A stretch of 64,000 nt of DNA from Nonomuraea purpurea. GTDB taxonomy: Bacteria > Actinomycetota > Actinomycetes > Streptosporangiales > Streptosporangiaceae. The position numbers and the translations under genes are program-made. The first letter of the stretch is position 1, and every line of letters begins with the position of its first letter. The notes beneath the pieces are model-generated. The model saw only the letters and a program-made list of their open reading frames with translations. It did no database searches and was not told the origin of the DNA. Shown piece after piece: positions 35,803 through 44,791 of this stretch. The DNA lies in contig NZ_JBHSBI010000008.1 in the NCBI RefSeq assembly GCF_042650645.1, positions 315,826 to 379,825 on the forward strand, in the 5' to 3' direction.

Positions 35803-35955
35803 CTACGGCTGGCCCTTGCGCTTGGCCTCGCGCTTGGGCGCCTCGTCGCGCAGAGGCCGCCGGTCGGCGGCCTCCTGCTGCTCCTTCGACGGCCGGGACA
35901 CCTCGCGCGCACGCATGGCGATCGTCGCGGTGATCTGCAAGCTCTGCAACGCCAT
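35803..35955 (-). CDS. 50-residue basic protein
   Basis: Short frame starting MALQSLQITATIAMRAREVS and ending KREAKRKGQP. The first third is a possible amphipathic helix, the rest highly charged. AAGGTCGGGGC precedes the ATG and it begins 23 bases after the Eis-like gene stop on the same strand, so it may be the operon's last gene. No family recognised; it overlaps no other gene, and its stop lies five bases from the rpiB stop. Confidence 0.5.
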   Translation of the reverse strand: MALQSLQITATIAMRAREVSRPSKEQQEAADRRPLRDEAPKREAKRKGQP

Positions 35956-35978
35956 GCCCCGACCTTACGCTTGATCCG

Positions 35979-37208
35979 TCAGAACGTCAGGCCCGCCCAC
36001 GGTTTCGGGCTCCACGACATGGCGGTGGCCAGCGCGCGCACCGCGCCGGGGGAGTGCTCGCGCAGCAGCCCCGCCTGCAGCGACTCCAAGAGCAGGCCCT
36101 CGCCCATGTACGCAGAGCCGAGCACGGCCACCGGCAGCCTCACGTCCGGCTCGTCCTCGACGGACTTGACCGTGGCCCCCGTCAGGTCGGCGGTCAGCCG
36201 CAGGCGTCCGGCGTTCCAGGGGCACACGTCGTCCTCGACCTCGATCACCACGTCCACCGGCGCCGAGTACGCCCGCGCGGCCAGCGCCCGTTCCACATCG
36301 ACCAGGCGCACCCACAACTCGTCCGAACTGCTCGGCCGCAGGTGGCGCGGGTCGGCGATCAGCGCGAACAGCGGGTCGTCGGACGGTCTGCTGTACACGG
36401 AGACCCTGGAGACCAGGTCACGGTCGAGGACGGCGCGCCAGAGCAGGGCGTAGGCGGCGGGGTCGGCCGCCTCCAGCTCGTTCAGCCGCAACTCGCCGTT
36501 GGGCAGGCCGTCGTCGTCCGAGGACGACCTGACGCGGAACAGCGCGTAGCCGCGTACGCCGTCGTCGTCCTCGGCCAGGATCGAGCGCAGGTTCCCCGAG
36601 CCGTTCTGGACGGCCTCCTCGTCGGCCAGCACGGCGTCCCAGGACACGGAGTTGCGCTCGTAGCGTCCGGGACGGCGGGTCACGACGGTGGCGAACACCT
36701 TCTCCAGCTCCGCCCGCACCTCGGCGGGCCTGGCCACCCTCAGCCTGAGCGCCGGGTCGGCAGGGGCGTCGCCGACGAAGGCCGAGCCGGCCTTGTCGAT
36801 GCGGAAGCTCGTCTTCGTGGCGGCCCTGCCGTACCCGTACCTGCCGTAGATCGGGGTCTCTGAGGCGTACAGAGCGGCGACCGGCTCGCCGCGCTCGCGG
36901 ATGTCGGACAGCTGCCTGCGCATCAGCGCGGACAGCACGCCGCGGCGCCGGTGCGAGGGCAACACGCTGACGCTCGTGACGCCTCCGACGGGGAGCTGCC
37001 CGCCGGGGACCGTCATGGTGAGACTGAGCACGGTGGTGACACCGACGATCTCATCACCGTCGAGGACGGCGAGCGTCCGGTCGAACTCGGTTTCTGCCTT
37101 GAATCGCTCGGCCTGCGCGGGACCCGGCGTCCAGGAGAAGGCCTCTTCGAGAACCCGTGAAAAGGCCGGCCACTCGGTCTCGACAATGGGGCGGATCGGA
37201 TACGTCAT
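35979..37208 (-). CDS. Eis-like GNAT N-acetyltransferase
   Basis: 409 residues with the three-domain Eis plan: an N-terminal GNAT (SVSVLPSHRRRGVLSALM as the acetyl-CoA motif), a second degenerate GNAT, and a sterol-carrier-like C-terminal domain ending with a C-terminal Phe (WAGLTF), whose carboxylate is catalytic in Eis. Conserved YGRYGYG is present near residue 126. Eis proteins acetylate lysine or aminoglycoside amines at many positions; the target here is not known. Confidence 0.92.
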   Translation of the reverse strand: MTYPIRPIVETEWPAFSRVLEEAFSWTPGPAQAERFKAETEFDRTLAVLDGDEIVGVTTVLSLTMTVPGGQLPVGGVTSVSVLPSHRRRGVLSALMRRQLSDIRERGEPVAALYASETPIYGRYGYGRAATKTSFRIDKAGSAFVGDAPADPALRLRVARPAEVRAELEKVFATVVTRRPGRYERNSVSWDAVLADEEAVQNGSGNLRSILAEDDDGVRGYALFRVRSSSDDDGLPNGELRLNELEAADPAAYALLWRAVLDRDLVSRVSVYSRPSDDPLFALIADPRHLRPSSSDELWVRLVDVERALAARAYSAPVDVVIEVEDDVCPWNAGRLRLTADLTGATVKSVEDEPDVRLPVAVLGSAYMGEGLLLESLQAGLLREHSPGAVRALATAMSWSPKPWAGLTF

Positions 37209-37326
37209 CCGTCCACGGTAGGAGCGGGCAAAGAGGAAGGGCCACCCAATATCCGTGCTTAATGATCAAGGCGTTGGTCAAGTGGGCTGCCCAAACACGG
37301 GTCAGACCGATACAGTCAGGCCCATC

Positions 37327-38442
37327 ATGAGTTCCCGACCTGCGCCGCTGATCCCGCCACGGGTTCGCGCGGTCCTGGTGCGGGTGCCCTTCCTGGTGTC
37401 CGCCGTCCGTTTCCTCCGCCGTGGGCCGCTGGCCCGCGACCGCAACCTGCTCGTCACCCTGACCGGGCTCGCGCTCGTGATCGGGTTCCTGGCGGCGAAG
37501 GTCTCGACCGAATGGTTCTCGCCTTCGCTGCTCATCCTGGTGACCCTGATCGGCGGCCTGCAGCTGCGGCTGCGCAGCCTGGTCAAGCTGCTCGTGGGGG
37601 TCGGCGTCGCGCTCGGCTACATCGCGCTCACGCTCGGCGTCGGCCGCGTGGGCCTGGGGCTGACCGTGACCATCGTCTTCACCACCGTGCTCGCCGTGCT
37701 CATGGCCCGCACCAGGGGCAAGCTGGGCGTGCAGGGGCTGCGCGGCGACGCGATGCTGCTGGAACTGCGCGACCGGCTCAGGAGCCAGGGCGAGCTGCCG
37801 CCGCTGCCCAAAGACTGGGGCGGCAAGGTCGTGCTCAAACAGGCCGGCGGGTCCTCCTTCGGCGGCGACTTCCTGGTCTCCATGCGCGACGGCAACTCCG
37901 TCGAGATCGCCCTGGTCGACGTGTCGGGCAAGGGCGTCGACGCCGGCACCAGAGCGCTGCTGCTGTCCGGGACGTTCGGCGGGCTGCTCGGCTCCGTCAC
38001 CGACTTCCTGCCCGCCTGCAACGCCTACCTGCACAGGCAGCGAGGCGACGAGGGGTTCGTGACCGCCGTGCACGTGCGCCTCGACCTCGACACGGGCGAC
38101 TACACCATCACCTCGGCCGGGCATCCGCCCGTGGTGAAGTTCGACGCGGGCACAGGCAACTGGCAGGTGGCCTCAGCCAAGGGCGTGGTGCTCGGCGTCG
38201 TGCCCGACCTGCACTGCGAGCCCGACAGCGGCACCCTGCGCAAGGGCGACGCGCTGCTGCTGTTCACCGACGGGCTGATCGAGCAGCCGGGACGCGACAT
38301 CGACGCCGGCCTCGACCGGCTGCTCGGAGAGGCGGAGCGGCTGCTGCCCTCCGGCTTCCGCGACGGGGCCAAGGCCCTGGTCAACGCCATGGCCTCGGGC
38401 CACAACGACGACTGCGCCCTGGTGCTGATCTGGCGTCCGTAG
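37327..38442 (+). CDS. SpoIIE-type PP2C phosphatase, membrane protein
   Basis: 371 residues. Three or four membrane helices at about 42-130 precede a SpoIIE/RsbU-like phosphatase domain (about 165-371): SSFGGDFLVSM, VDVSGKGVDAGTRALLL (metal Asp and Gly), ITSAGHPPVV and LLLFTDGLIEQPG, ending with NDDCALVLI. Such proteins dephosphorylate anti-anti-sigma factors. No sensor domain other than the membrane part; no anti-sigma factor gene adjacent. Confidence 0.92.
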   Translation: MSSRPAPLIPPRVRAVLVRVPFLVSAVRFLRRGPLARDRNLLVTLTGLALVIGFLAAKVSTEWFSPSLLILVTLIGGLQLRLRSLVKLLVGVGVALGYIALTLGVGRVGLGLTVTIVFTTVLAVLMARTRGKLGVQGLRGDAMLLELRDRLRSQGELPPLPKDWGGKVVLKQAGGSSFGGDFLVSMRDGNSVEIALVDVSGKGVDAGTRALLLSGTFGGLLGSVTDFLPACNAYLHRQRGDEGFVTAVHVRLDLDTGDYTITSAGHPPVVKFDAGTGNWQVASAKGVVLGVVPDLHCEPDSGTLRKGDALLLFTDGLIEQPGRDIDAGLDRLLGEAERLLPSGFRDGAKALVNAMASGHNDDCALVLIWRP

Positions 38443-38481
38443 TGAAGTTTCACACGGGTCAGGTCGTGACGGCGGTCACTG

Positions 38482-38558
38482 GCAGGGCCCTTCGCCCTGC
38501 TGAGATCCTCTAGACATTCGGGCCCCGGGCGGAGCGGCGCGGTTTCACCCGGGGTCCC
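38482..38558. terminator. two stem-loops between convergent genes
   Basis: GCAGGGC-5-GCCCTGC at 38482-38500, and GGGCCCCGGG paired with CCCGGGGTCCC (one bulge) at 38520-38558. Together they separate the phosphatase and response regulator genes. Confidence 0.6.
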
Positions 38559-38566
38559 GTCGGCTC

Positions 38567-39163
38567 TCACAGCCACCCGAAGTCGATGGCGATGCGCACG
38601 GCGTCGAGCCGGTTGCGGGCGCCTGTCTTGCACATGATCCGCGACAGGTGGTTGCGCACGGTGCCGACCGACAGGAAGAGCTGGTCGGCGATCTCCGTCG
38701 AACGCGCGCCGCCCGCCGCGATTCTCAGCACGTCGAGCTCCCGCCTGGTCAGCGGATTGGTCGCGCTCTGCAGCGCCGCCACGGCCAATTCCGCCTCGAT
38801 GGCCCGGCGGCCGGCGGCGACCTGGCGCACCCCCTCGGCCAGCCGTTCCGGCGCGACGCACAGGCTCAGGAACCCGAGCGCGCGCACCGACAGCGCCTTG
38901 CGCACCTGACCGGGATTGGGTTTGGCCGACAGCAGCAGCACCCCGCAGCGCGGCGTCTGCGCGGCGAGCGCGGCGGCCACCGGCAGCCCCGGTAGGTCGA
39001 GGTCGACGACGGCCACGTCGGGCCCGCTCGACAGCGCCGCCGGCAGCACCTCCTCCGGGTGGCAGGCCTCGGCGACGACACGCAGGTCAGGCTCGGCATC
39101 GAGGGTGGCGAGCAGGCCACGGCGCACCAAGGGCAGGTGTTCCGCGATCAGTATCCGGATCAA
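38567..39163 (-). CDS. NarL/LuxR-type response regulator, orphan
   Basis: 198 residues from TTG 39163, favoured as GGAGGGGG lies five bases before it; ATG 39178 is the alternative. Receiver domain 1-115 with phospho-acceptor Asp in VAVVDLDLPG; the acidic pair is A-E-H rather than E/D-D. The LuxR helix-turn-helix is at 133-195 (LTRRELDVLRIAAGG, IADQLFLSVGTVRNHLSRIM). No histidine kinase is next to it, so its input is unknown. Confidence 0.9.
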   Translation of the reverse strand: MIRILIAEHLPLVRRGLLATLDAEPDLRVVAEACHPEEVLPAALSSGPDVAVVDLDLPGLPVAAALAAQTPRCGVLLLSAKPNPGQVRKALSVRALGFLSLCVAPERLAEGVRQVAAGRRAIEAELAVAALQSATNPLTRRELDVLRIAAGGARSTEIADQLFLSVGTVRNHLSRIMCKTGARNRLDAVRIAIDFGWL

Positions 39164-39320
39164 GACGTCCCCCTCCATTGTCTCCCAGCGTCATCGTTTG
39201 ATCGCGTACTGTCAATGCTCGCGAAAAGGCATGGAAGCCGTCAGGTGCGGTGAGTTCGACTACCCTTGGGCTGTCGGACCCTTCTGTCGGCACCTGTCGT
39301 CTGCTACGGAGCGCGCCCAG

Positions 39321-40628
39321 ATGAATTGGCTCTATCTCGTGGGGATCATCATTTTCCTCGTCGGGCTGATGTTCTCCATCGCGCTGCACGAGATCGGCCA
39401 CCTAGTGCCCGCCAAGCTCTTCGGCGTCAAGGTGACGCAGTACATGGTCGGCTTCGGCTCGACGCTCTGGTCACGGCGCAAGGGCGATACCGAGTACGGC
39501 ATCAAGTGGATCCCCTTCGGCGGCTACATCCGCATGATCGGCATGCTGCCTCCGCGTCCTGGCGACGACCCTGCCAAGGTCAGGAGCACCGCGACGGGGC
39601 CGTTCCAGGGGCTCATCGAGTCCGCCCGCGACGCCGCCCAGGAAGAGGTCCGGCCGGGCGACGAAGACCGCGTCTTCTACCGCAAGAAGTGGTGGCAGAA
39701 GGTCATCATCATGTCCGGCGGCCCGTTGATGAACTTCGTGCTCGCCTTCGTCTTCTTCGCCATCCTGCTCGTCGGCATCGGCCTGCCCGTCCGGGCCCCG
39801 ATCGTCTCCCCCGACACCAACACGTGCGTGATCCCTGTCTCCGAGCAGCGCACCGAGTGCAAGCCCACCGACCAGCTCACCCCGGCCGCCCAGGCGGGCC
39901 TGAAGCCCGGCGACCACCTGGTCTCCCTCGGCGGCCAGAAGATCGGCTCCTGGGACGACGCCACCCGCCTGATCCGCTCCCACGGCGCAGGCCCGGTCGC
40001 GCTCGGCATCGTCCGCGACGGCAAGGCCATGACGCTCAACGTCACGCTCATCGCCCAGGACCGGCCCAACCTCCAGGACCCCAAGAAGATCGACAAGAAC
40101 GTCGGCTTCCTGGGCGTCCTGCCCGCCGAGGTCATGCAGCGCCAGAACCTGGGCCAGGTCCTCGGCTACATGGGCGAGGTGACGGCCAGGGTGGCGGGCT
40201 CGCTCGTCAACCTGCCGGAGAAGATGGTCGGCGTCTGGCACGCGGCCTTCTCGGGCGAGAAGCGCGACCCGGAAGGGCCGGTGGGCGTGGTCGGGGCCGG
40301 CCGCATGGGCGGCGAGATTCTCTCCTCCGACCTGTTGTCGGACGAGCAGAAGATCGCCTTCTTCGTCAACCTGCTGGCCGGCTTCAACCTGGCGATCGGC
40401 ATGTTCAACCTGATCCCGCTGCTGCCGATGGACGGCGGCCACGTCGCCGGCGGGCTGTGGGAGGGCGTCAAGCGGGCCTACGCCAAGGTGATGCGGCGGC
40501 CTGAGCCCAGGTACGTGGACATCGCCAAGGTGCTGCCGCTGACGTACGTGGTCGCCATCGTGATGGTGATCATGGCCGGCCTGCTCGTCTACGCCGACCT
40601 GATCAACCCCCTCACCCTGACCGGCTGA
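39321..40628 (+). CDS. rseP: RIP metalloprotease (site-2 protease)
   Basis: 435 residues. The zinc motif HEIGH is in the first membrane helix (SIALHEIGHLVPAK), a PDZ domain lies near 175-255 (AGLKPGDHLVSLGGQKIGSW), and NLIPLLPMDGGH supplies the third zinc ligand in a late helix. It cuts membrane-spanning anti-sigma factors or signal peptides within the membrane. In many actinobacteria it sits between dxr and ispG; here neither neighbour is present. Confidence 0.93.
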   Translation: MNWLYLVGIIIFLVGLMFSIALHEIGHLVPAKLFGVKVTQYMVGFGSTLWSRRKGDTEYGIKWIPFGGYIRMIGMLPPRPGDDPAKVRSTATGPFQGLIESARDAAQEEVRPGDEDRVFYRKKWWQKVIIMSGGPLMNFVLAFVFFAILLVGIGLPVRAPIVSPDTNTCVIPVSEQRTECKPTDQLTPAAQAGLKPGDHLVSLGGQKIGSWDDATRLIRSHGAGPVALGIVRDGKAMTLNVTLIAQDRPNLQDPKKIDKNVGFLGVLPAEVMQRQNLGQVLGYMGEVTARVAGSLVNLPEKMVGVWHAAFSGEKRDPEGPVGVVGAGRMGGEILSSDLLSDEQKIAFFVNLLAGFNLAIGMFNLIPLLPMDGGHVAGGLWEGVKRAYAKVMRRPEPRYVDIAKVLPLTYVVAIVMVIMAGLLVYADLINPLTLTG

Positions 40629-40634
40629 GCGGCG

Positions 40635-41570
40635 TCAGGACGAGCTGCGCTTGAGAAGGGTCACGCACCAGCGGAAGTGACCGTCGCCGCCGTCTGAGGA
40701 GAACAAGTCGTAGGTGGCCAGGGCATAGGCCGTCTGGTACAGCGCCAGCGTTTCCTGGGAGTAGCGCAGCTCGGCGGCGAAGAGGCGGGTAAGGGCCGCG
40801 ACGTGCTCTTCGGCGTAAGGCCCGTACATGTCCCAGACGGCAGCCGTGATGGCGGCCTCGAAGGCAGGGTCGCCGGCGGTGGTGAAGAAGCCGAAGTCGA
40901 GGACGGCGACAGGGCGGCCGGCGTCGTCGACATGGACGTTCGGCGGGACGAGATCCCCGTGGACGACGGTGACGGACGTGTCAGGCAGTGCCTTGAGAGC
41001 CTGAACAGCCCGTACGACCTTTGCGTCAAGGTCCGGGACATGGGCGGCGAGCAGGTCGCCGTGCCGGTGGGCCGCGCGTTCGACGACGGCGGCCAGGGCG
41101 TCGGGGAAGCGGGTGTGACCCCGCCAAAGTGGCCGGTCGTCGCCTTGGACCTTGAGGCGTCGCATGGCTTCGGTGCCCGGGATGGTGGCAAGGGCGCGCA
41201 GGACCGTGAGGAGCGCATCAGTCTCTCCAGAGGTCAGGTCGCGGCCGGGCGGTCGCACCGCTGAGTCCGGCCGCAGTGGCGACCCGGTCAATTCCCGCTC
41301 ATAGGTGACGACGGTGCCCTCATGCTCCTCAACCATCAGGATCTCTGGCGTGGAGAAGGGCAACGGGTGGCGAGCGATGTCCGCATAGACCTGACGTGTC
41401 AGGTTGAGGTCCTCTGGCGGTCTTCCGTCCCATACTTTGGCGATCACTCCCTCGCCGAGCCAGTAGACGGCACCTTCGACACCGGCGGCCAGTGGCCGGG
41501 CGGCGTGGTAGCCGCGGTGCGCGAAGTACTGAAGCCAGTCGGCGGTGTGCCTTTGCCGGTAGTCGACCAT
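40635..41570 (-). CDS. aminoglycoside phosphotransferase (APH) family kinase
   Basis: 311 residues. Brenner motif HGDLVPPNV (catalytic Asp) near residue 197 and metal Asp in AVLDFGFF near 215. The N-terminal lobe contains VEGAVYWLGEGVIAKVW with the ATP lysine. A small-molecule kinase of unidentified substrate. It follows the riboswitch-controlled coiled-coil gene by 49 bases and may share its transcript; converges on rseP. Confidence 0.85.
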   Translation of the reverse strand: MVDYRQRHTADWLQYFAHRGYHAARPLAAGVEGAVYWLGEGVIAKVWDGRPPEDLNLTRQVYADIARHPLPFSTPEILMVEEHEGTVVTYERELTGSPLRPDSAVRPPGRDLTSGETDALLTVLRALATIPGTEAMRRLKVQGDDRPLWRGHTRFPDALAAVVERAAHRHGDLLAAHVPDLDAKVVRAVQALKALPDTSVTVVHGDLVPPNVHVDDAGRPVAVLDFGFFTTAGDPAFEAAITAAVWDMYGPYAEEHVAALTRLFAAELRYSQETLALYQTAYALATYDLFSSDGGDGHFRWCVTLLKRSSS

Positions 41571-41619
41571 GGGATGAGTACACCCGTTCTGGTCCGCCCG
41601 CGCACGCGGCCCTGCGCTG

Positions 41620-42576
41620 TCACTGCATCGAGATGTGCACGTGGTCGAAGTGGTTCTCGGTGACGCTGCCGCGATCCGACATCCCCTCCCAGCCCGAGCC
41701 CTGGTTGATGCGCTGTCTCCAGATCACGTACTTGACGCCCAGCTTGTCCTTGTTCTTGATCGCCCAGTCCGCGATGCGGTCGCCCAGGGCGTTGTTGATG
41801 GCCGACGGCATCGAGCCGCCCGTGCTCATCATGAAGTCGCAGGCCCGTCCGAGCGGATGCTCGCCGCTGGCGCCGGCTCGGAAACAGCCCACGTCGAACG
41901 GCAGCGCGAAGTTCTTGCCGACCTGTTCCTTCATGATGCGCGTACGGGAGGTGATGTTGTCGGAACCCGAGGGGAGTTCGGGCGTCCAACTGCCGTTGGA
42001 CTTGCGGCCCGTGCCGAACGGCACCAGGTCCTGGAGCTTGTTCTGGATGTCCTTGATGACGTCCTTGGCCTCGTCGCGCTGGCGGGCGACCTCGGCCGCG
42101 TCCCCGCCGATCTTGGTGGCGAGCGCGGCGGCCTCGTCGGATGCCCGCTTCTTGTCGTCGCGCGCCTTGGCCACGCTCTGAACCAGGGCCTGCTGCTCGG
42201 CGGTCAACTGGCTCATCAGGGCGGCGCCGGGGGCGTTCTGGGCCATCAGGAAGCTGGGGATCGAGCGCTCCTCGTTCTGGTAGCTCATCCTGGCGAGCTC
42301 GGCGACGCGCTGCTCGGCCGTGGCCAGCGTCTGGTCGGCGGTGGTCAGGCGCTGCTTGGCCGTCTTGGCGGCCTCCCGCGCCTGGGCCAGCTCGACGCGC
42401 TTGAGGTTGTACTTCTCGATGAGCTTGTCGACCTTGCCGTTGAGCTGCTTGAGCTGGGTGCGCAGCTCGGCTTCCGACGGTTTGGGGGCGGCCGACGCCA
42501 CGCCCGCCGGGAGGACGGCGATGGCGGTGGCGGTGATGAGGCCGATGGCAAGGTTCGCGGGGGACGAAGCCGCCAC
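41620..42576 (-). CDS. secreted coiled-coil protein with VanY/ARB-like C-terminal domain
   Basis: 318 residues. A signal peptide covers about 1-29, cut near ASAAPK. Residues 35-200 form a long coiled coil (QLKQLNGKVDKLIEKY and similar), like the N-termini of NlpC/P60 cell-wall hydrolases. The C-terminal domain (about 225-318) has GEHPLGRACDFMMS and HFDHVHISM, with His and Asp placed as metal ligands in a D-Ala-D-Ala peptidase-like fold. A cell-wall role outside the membrane is likely. GTG start, directly downstream of a c-di-AMP riboswitch. Confidence 0.85.
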   Translation of the reverse strand: MAASSPANLAIGLITATAIAVLPAGVASAAPKPSEAELRTQLKQLNGKVDKLIEKYNLKRVELAQAREAAKTAKQRLTTADQTLATAEQRVAELARMSYQNEERSIPSFLMAQNAPGAALMSQLTAEQQALVQSVAKARDDKKRASDEAAALATKIGGDAAEVARQRDEAKDVIKDIQNKLQDLVPFGTGRKSNGSWTPELPSGSDNITSRTRIMKEQVGKNFALPFDVGCFRAGASGEHPLGRACDFMMSTGGSMPSAINNALGDRIADWAIKNKDKLGVKYVIWRQRINQGSGWEGMSDRGSVTENHFDHVHISMQ

Positions 42577-42589
42577 GTGGTGATTCCTC

Positions 42590-42720
42590 TCCCTCTGCCG
42601 ACCGGGTTAGCTGACGGGTTCGGGCGGGGAGCTGCGATTTTCCCTACCACGTATGTGGATTCACCCCAGGTGCGATGGGTCCCCGGTTCCCGGGTGACGC
42701 GCCCGGGATTAGGCCTGCAA
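42590..42720 (-). ncRNA. c-di-AMP (ydaO/yuaA) riboswitch
   Basis: On the minus strand the leader carries the class consensus: TAATCCCGGGCGCGTCACCC at the 5' side, the segment GGGGTGAATCC (near 42657-42667), GTAGGGAAAATCGCAGCTCC, and CCCGAACCCGTCAGCTAACC (near 42603-42625). It ends close to the start of the secreted coiled-coil gene. In actinobacteria this OFF-switch class lies before rpf and NlpC/P60 cell-wall genes, matching the product here. Boundaries are approximate. Confidence 0.9.
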
Positions 42721-42793
42721 CGGCAGTTGCGGCCGGTGCATATTGGGATGTTAGTGGTAGATCACGGGTAATGCGACCTTAAGGAGAAATCTA

Positions 42794-43873
42794 TTAGTGA
42801 TCAATCTGTGATCGGAGCATGCTCGCGGCCTCCTCCGGCAGCACGTCGTTGACGAAGGCGCCCATCGCCGACTCCGAGCCCGCCAGGAACTTGAGCTTGT
42901 TCGGCGCCCGCCTGACGCTGAACAGCTCCAGGTGCAGATAGGCCAGGTCACGGTCCTGACGCACGGGCGCCTGGTGCCAGGCCGCGATGTAGGGCATCAC
43001 GAGCCCGAACAGCCCGTCGAAGGCCCGCAGCACCGAGGTGTACAGCGGTGCGAACGCGGCACGTTCCGCCTCCGACAACGCCGCCAGATCGGGCACCTGC
43101 CGGTGCGGATAGAGGTGCACCTCGAACGGCCAGCGCGCCGCGGCGGGCACGAACGCCGTCCACAGCTCGTTGGCGGCCACCACCCGCGTCCCCGCGGCAC
43201 GCTCGGCCGCCAGCACGTCGGCGAACAGGTTGCCCGGCCCCTTGTGACGGGCGGCGGCGCCGAGCTGGAGCTTGGTGCGCGGCGTGACGTACGGGTAGGC
43301 GTAGATCTGGCCGTGGGGGTGGGCCAGCGTGATGCCGATCTCCTCGCCCCGGTTCTCGAAGCAGAACACCTGCTCCACGCCCTCCACCCCGGACAGCTCG
43401 GCCGTGCGGTCGGCCCACGCCTCCATCACCAGCTCGACCTGGGCGTCGGAGAGCCGGGAGAAGGACGAGGAGTGGTCGGAGGTAAAGCAGACCACCTCGC
43501 ACCGCCCCACTCCCGGGCGGACCTCACTCAGCCCGCCCACATCCTGATAAGTCCCCAAATTTCCGGAAAAAGAGGGGAAGCGGTTCTCGAACACCACCAC
43601 GTCGTAGTCGTACGCCGGGATCTCCGTCGACCTCGTCTCCGACGACGGGCACAGCGGGCATTCGGCGGCCGTGCCCGTCGGCAGGAACGTCCGCGTCTGC
43701 CGGTGCCCCGCCATCGCGATCCACTCCTCGGTCAGCGGGTCGTAGCGCAGCTCGGAGGCCACCGGCCGGGGACCGAGCGCCCGCCGGTCGATCGCGCTCC
43801 TGCCGGCGTCGTCCCGCCGGTCGAAGTAGATCAGCTCTCGGCCGTCGGCCAGGTGGGTGATGGTGCGCTTCAA
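42794..43873 (-). CDS. galT: galactose-1-phosphate uridylyltransferase
   Basis: 359 residues. The active-site HPH is in LAHPHGQIYAYPY, and CPLCPSS gives one metal-site Cys pair; VVFENRFPSFS and the C-terminal LHLELFSVRR are typical. It transfers UMP between UDP-glucose and galactose-1-phosphate in the Leloir pathway. The start TTG (43873) overlaps the stop of the DeoR gene (TTGA), so the two are translated together. Confidence 0.95.
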   Translation of the reverse strand: MKRTITHLADGRELIYFDRRDDAGRSAIDRRALGPRPVASELRYDPLTEEWIAMAGHRQTRTFLPTGTAAECPLCPSSETRSTEIPAYDYDVVVFENRFPSFSGNLGTYQDVGGLSEVRPGVGRCEVVCFTSDHSSSFSRLSDAQVELVMEAWADRTAELSGVEGVEQVFCFENRGEEIGITLAHPHGQIYAYPYVTPRTKLQLGAAARHKGPGNLFADVLAAERAAGTRVVAANELWTAFVPAAARWPFEVHLYPHRQVPDLAALSEAERAAFAPLYTSVLRAFDGLFGLVMPYIAAWHQAPVRQDRDLAYLHLELFSVRRAPNKLKFLAGSESAMGAFVNDVLPEEAASMLRSQIDH

Positions 43874-44649
43874 GGCGAGCCCTCCGCGATGATCAGTTCG
43901 CCGGCCCGTTCGGCCAGGTCGGTACGTGCGTTCTCGGGCAGCCCCGCGTCGCTGATGACCACGTCGGCCTCGCTCAGCTCGGCGATGGTGCTGATGCCGA
44001 CCGTGTTCCACTTTGTGTGGTCGGCGGGGATGACCAGCCGGTGGGCCGCCGCCACCAACTCTCTGTCGGTCTCTGACTCCAGCAGGTTGGGCGTGGTGAA
44101 CCCGGCCCGCACGCTCATCCCGTGCACCCCCAGGAAGAGCGTGTCCACGTGCAGGCGGCGGATCGCGGCCACGGCCACCGGGCCGACCAGCGCGTCGGAG
44201 GGCGTGCGCACGCCGCCGGTCAGCACGACCGTGCGGTCGGCGCGCGGGTTGCGGTGGAAGACCTCGGCGACGGGGATCGAGTTGGTGATCACGGTGAGCT
44301 CGGGCACGCCGATCAGGTGGTGGGCCAGCGCCCACGTCGTGGTGCCCGCGGACAGCGCCACCGCCGTGCCGGGGCGGACCAGCCGGGCCGCCTGCCGGGC
44401 GATGGCCTCCTTCTCCTGCTGCTGGCGGGCGGATTTGGCGGCGAAGCCGGGCTCTTCCGTGGAGCCGGGGCCTAGGGCGGTCGCGCCTCCGTGTACCTTC
44501 TCCAGCAGCCCACGCTCGGCCAGGACCTCGAGGTCGCGGCGGATGGTCATGTCGGAGACGCCCAGTTCGCGGACGAGATCGGCCACCCGGACGCCGCCGC
44601 TGCTGCGCACGCGTTCGAGGATCGTCTGCTGACGCTGCTGTGCGAGCAC
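43870..44649 (-). CDS. DeoR family regulator
   Basis: 259 residues from GTG 44649, set by GGAAGGAGC just upstream. N-terminal DeoR helix-turn-helix at about 5-58 (RQQTILERVRSSGGVRVADL, then DMTIRRDLEVLAERGLL) and a sugar-phosphate sensing domain 75-235. The first gene of a unit with galT, so it likely represses galactose use until a sugar phosphate binds. An inverted repeat precedes it. Confidence 0.92.
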   Translation of the reverse strand: MLAQQRQQTILERVRSSGGVRVADLVRELGVSDMTIRRDLEVLAERGLLEKVHGGATALGPGSTEEPGFAAKSARQQQEKEAIARQAARLVRPGTAVALSAGTTTWALAHHLIGVPELTVITNSIPVAEVFHRNPRADRTVVLTGGVRTPSDALVGPVAVAAIRRLHVDTLFLGVHGMSVRAGFTTPNLLESETDRELVAAAHRLVIPADHTKWNTVGISTIAELSEADVVISDAGLPENARTDLAERAGELIIAEGSP

Positions 44650-44674
44650 GCCCGCTCCTTCCAACAGATTCCAC

Positions 44675-44694
44675 CAAATTATGACATGAATTTG
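44675..44694. promoter_or_regulatory. candidate DeoR operator
   Basis: Inverted repeat CAAATT-N8-AATTTG, 25 bases upstream of the DeoR start in a locally AT-rich stretch, flanked by CCAACA and TGTTGG further out. Confidence 0.45.
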
Positions 44695-44791
44695 TTGGGG
44701 AATGTTAGTTCGCGCGGCCTGCTTGCCTGGTCGCCGCAGGCGCGAGACGTTGAGAGTGTCGGACGAGACCCGATCACTCGGAGGCGAGCTT

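Noticed and set aside
38916..39320. N-terminal extension of the site-2 protease
   Set aside because: The frame is open upstream but runs antisense to the response regulator; the family start MNWLYLVGII fits ATG 39321.
43874..44677. Long N-terminal extension of galT
   Set aside because: It is antiparallel-free but lies in another frame of the deoR gene; the TTGA overlap with deoR and the family length place the start at 43873.
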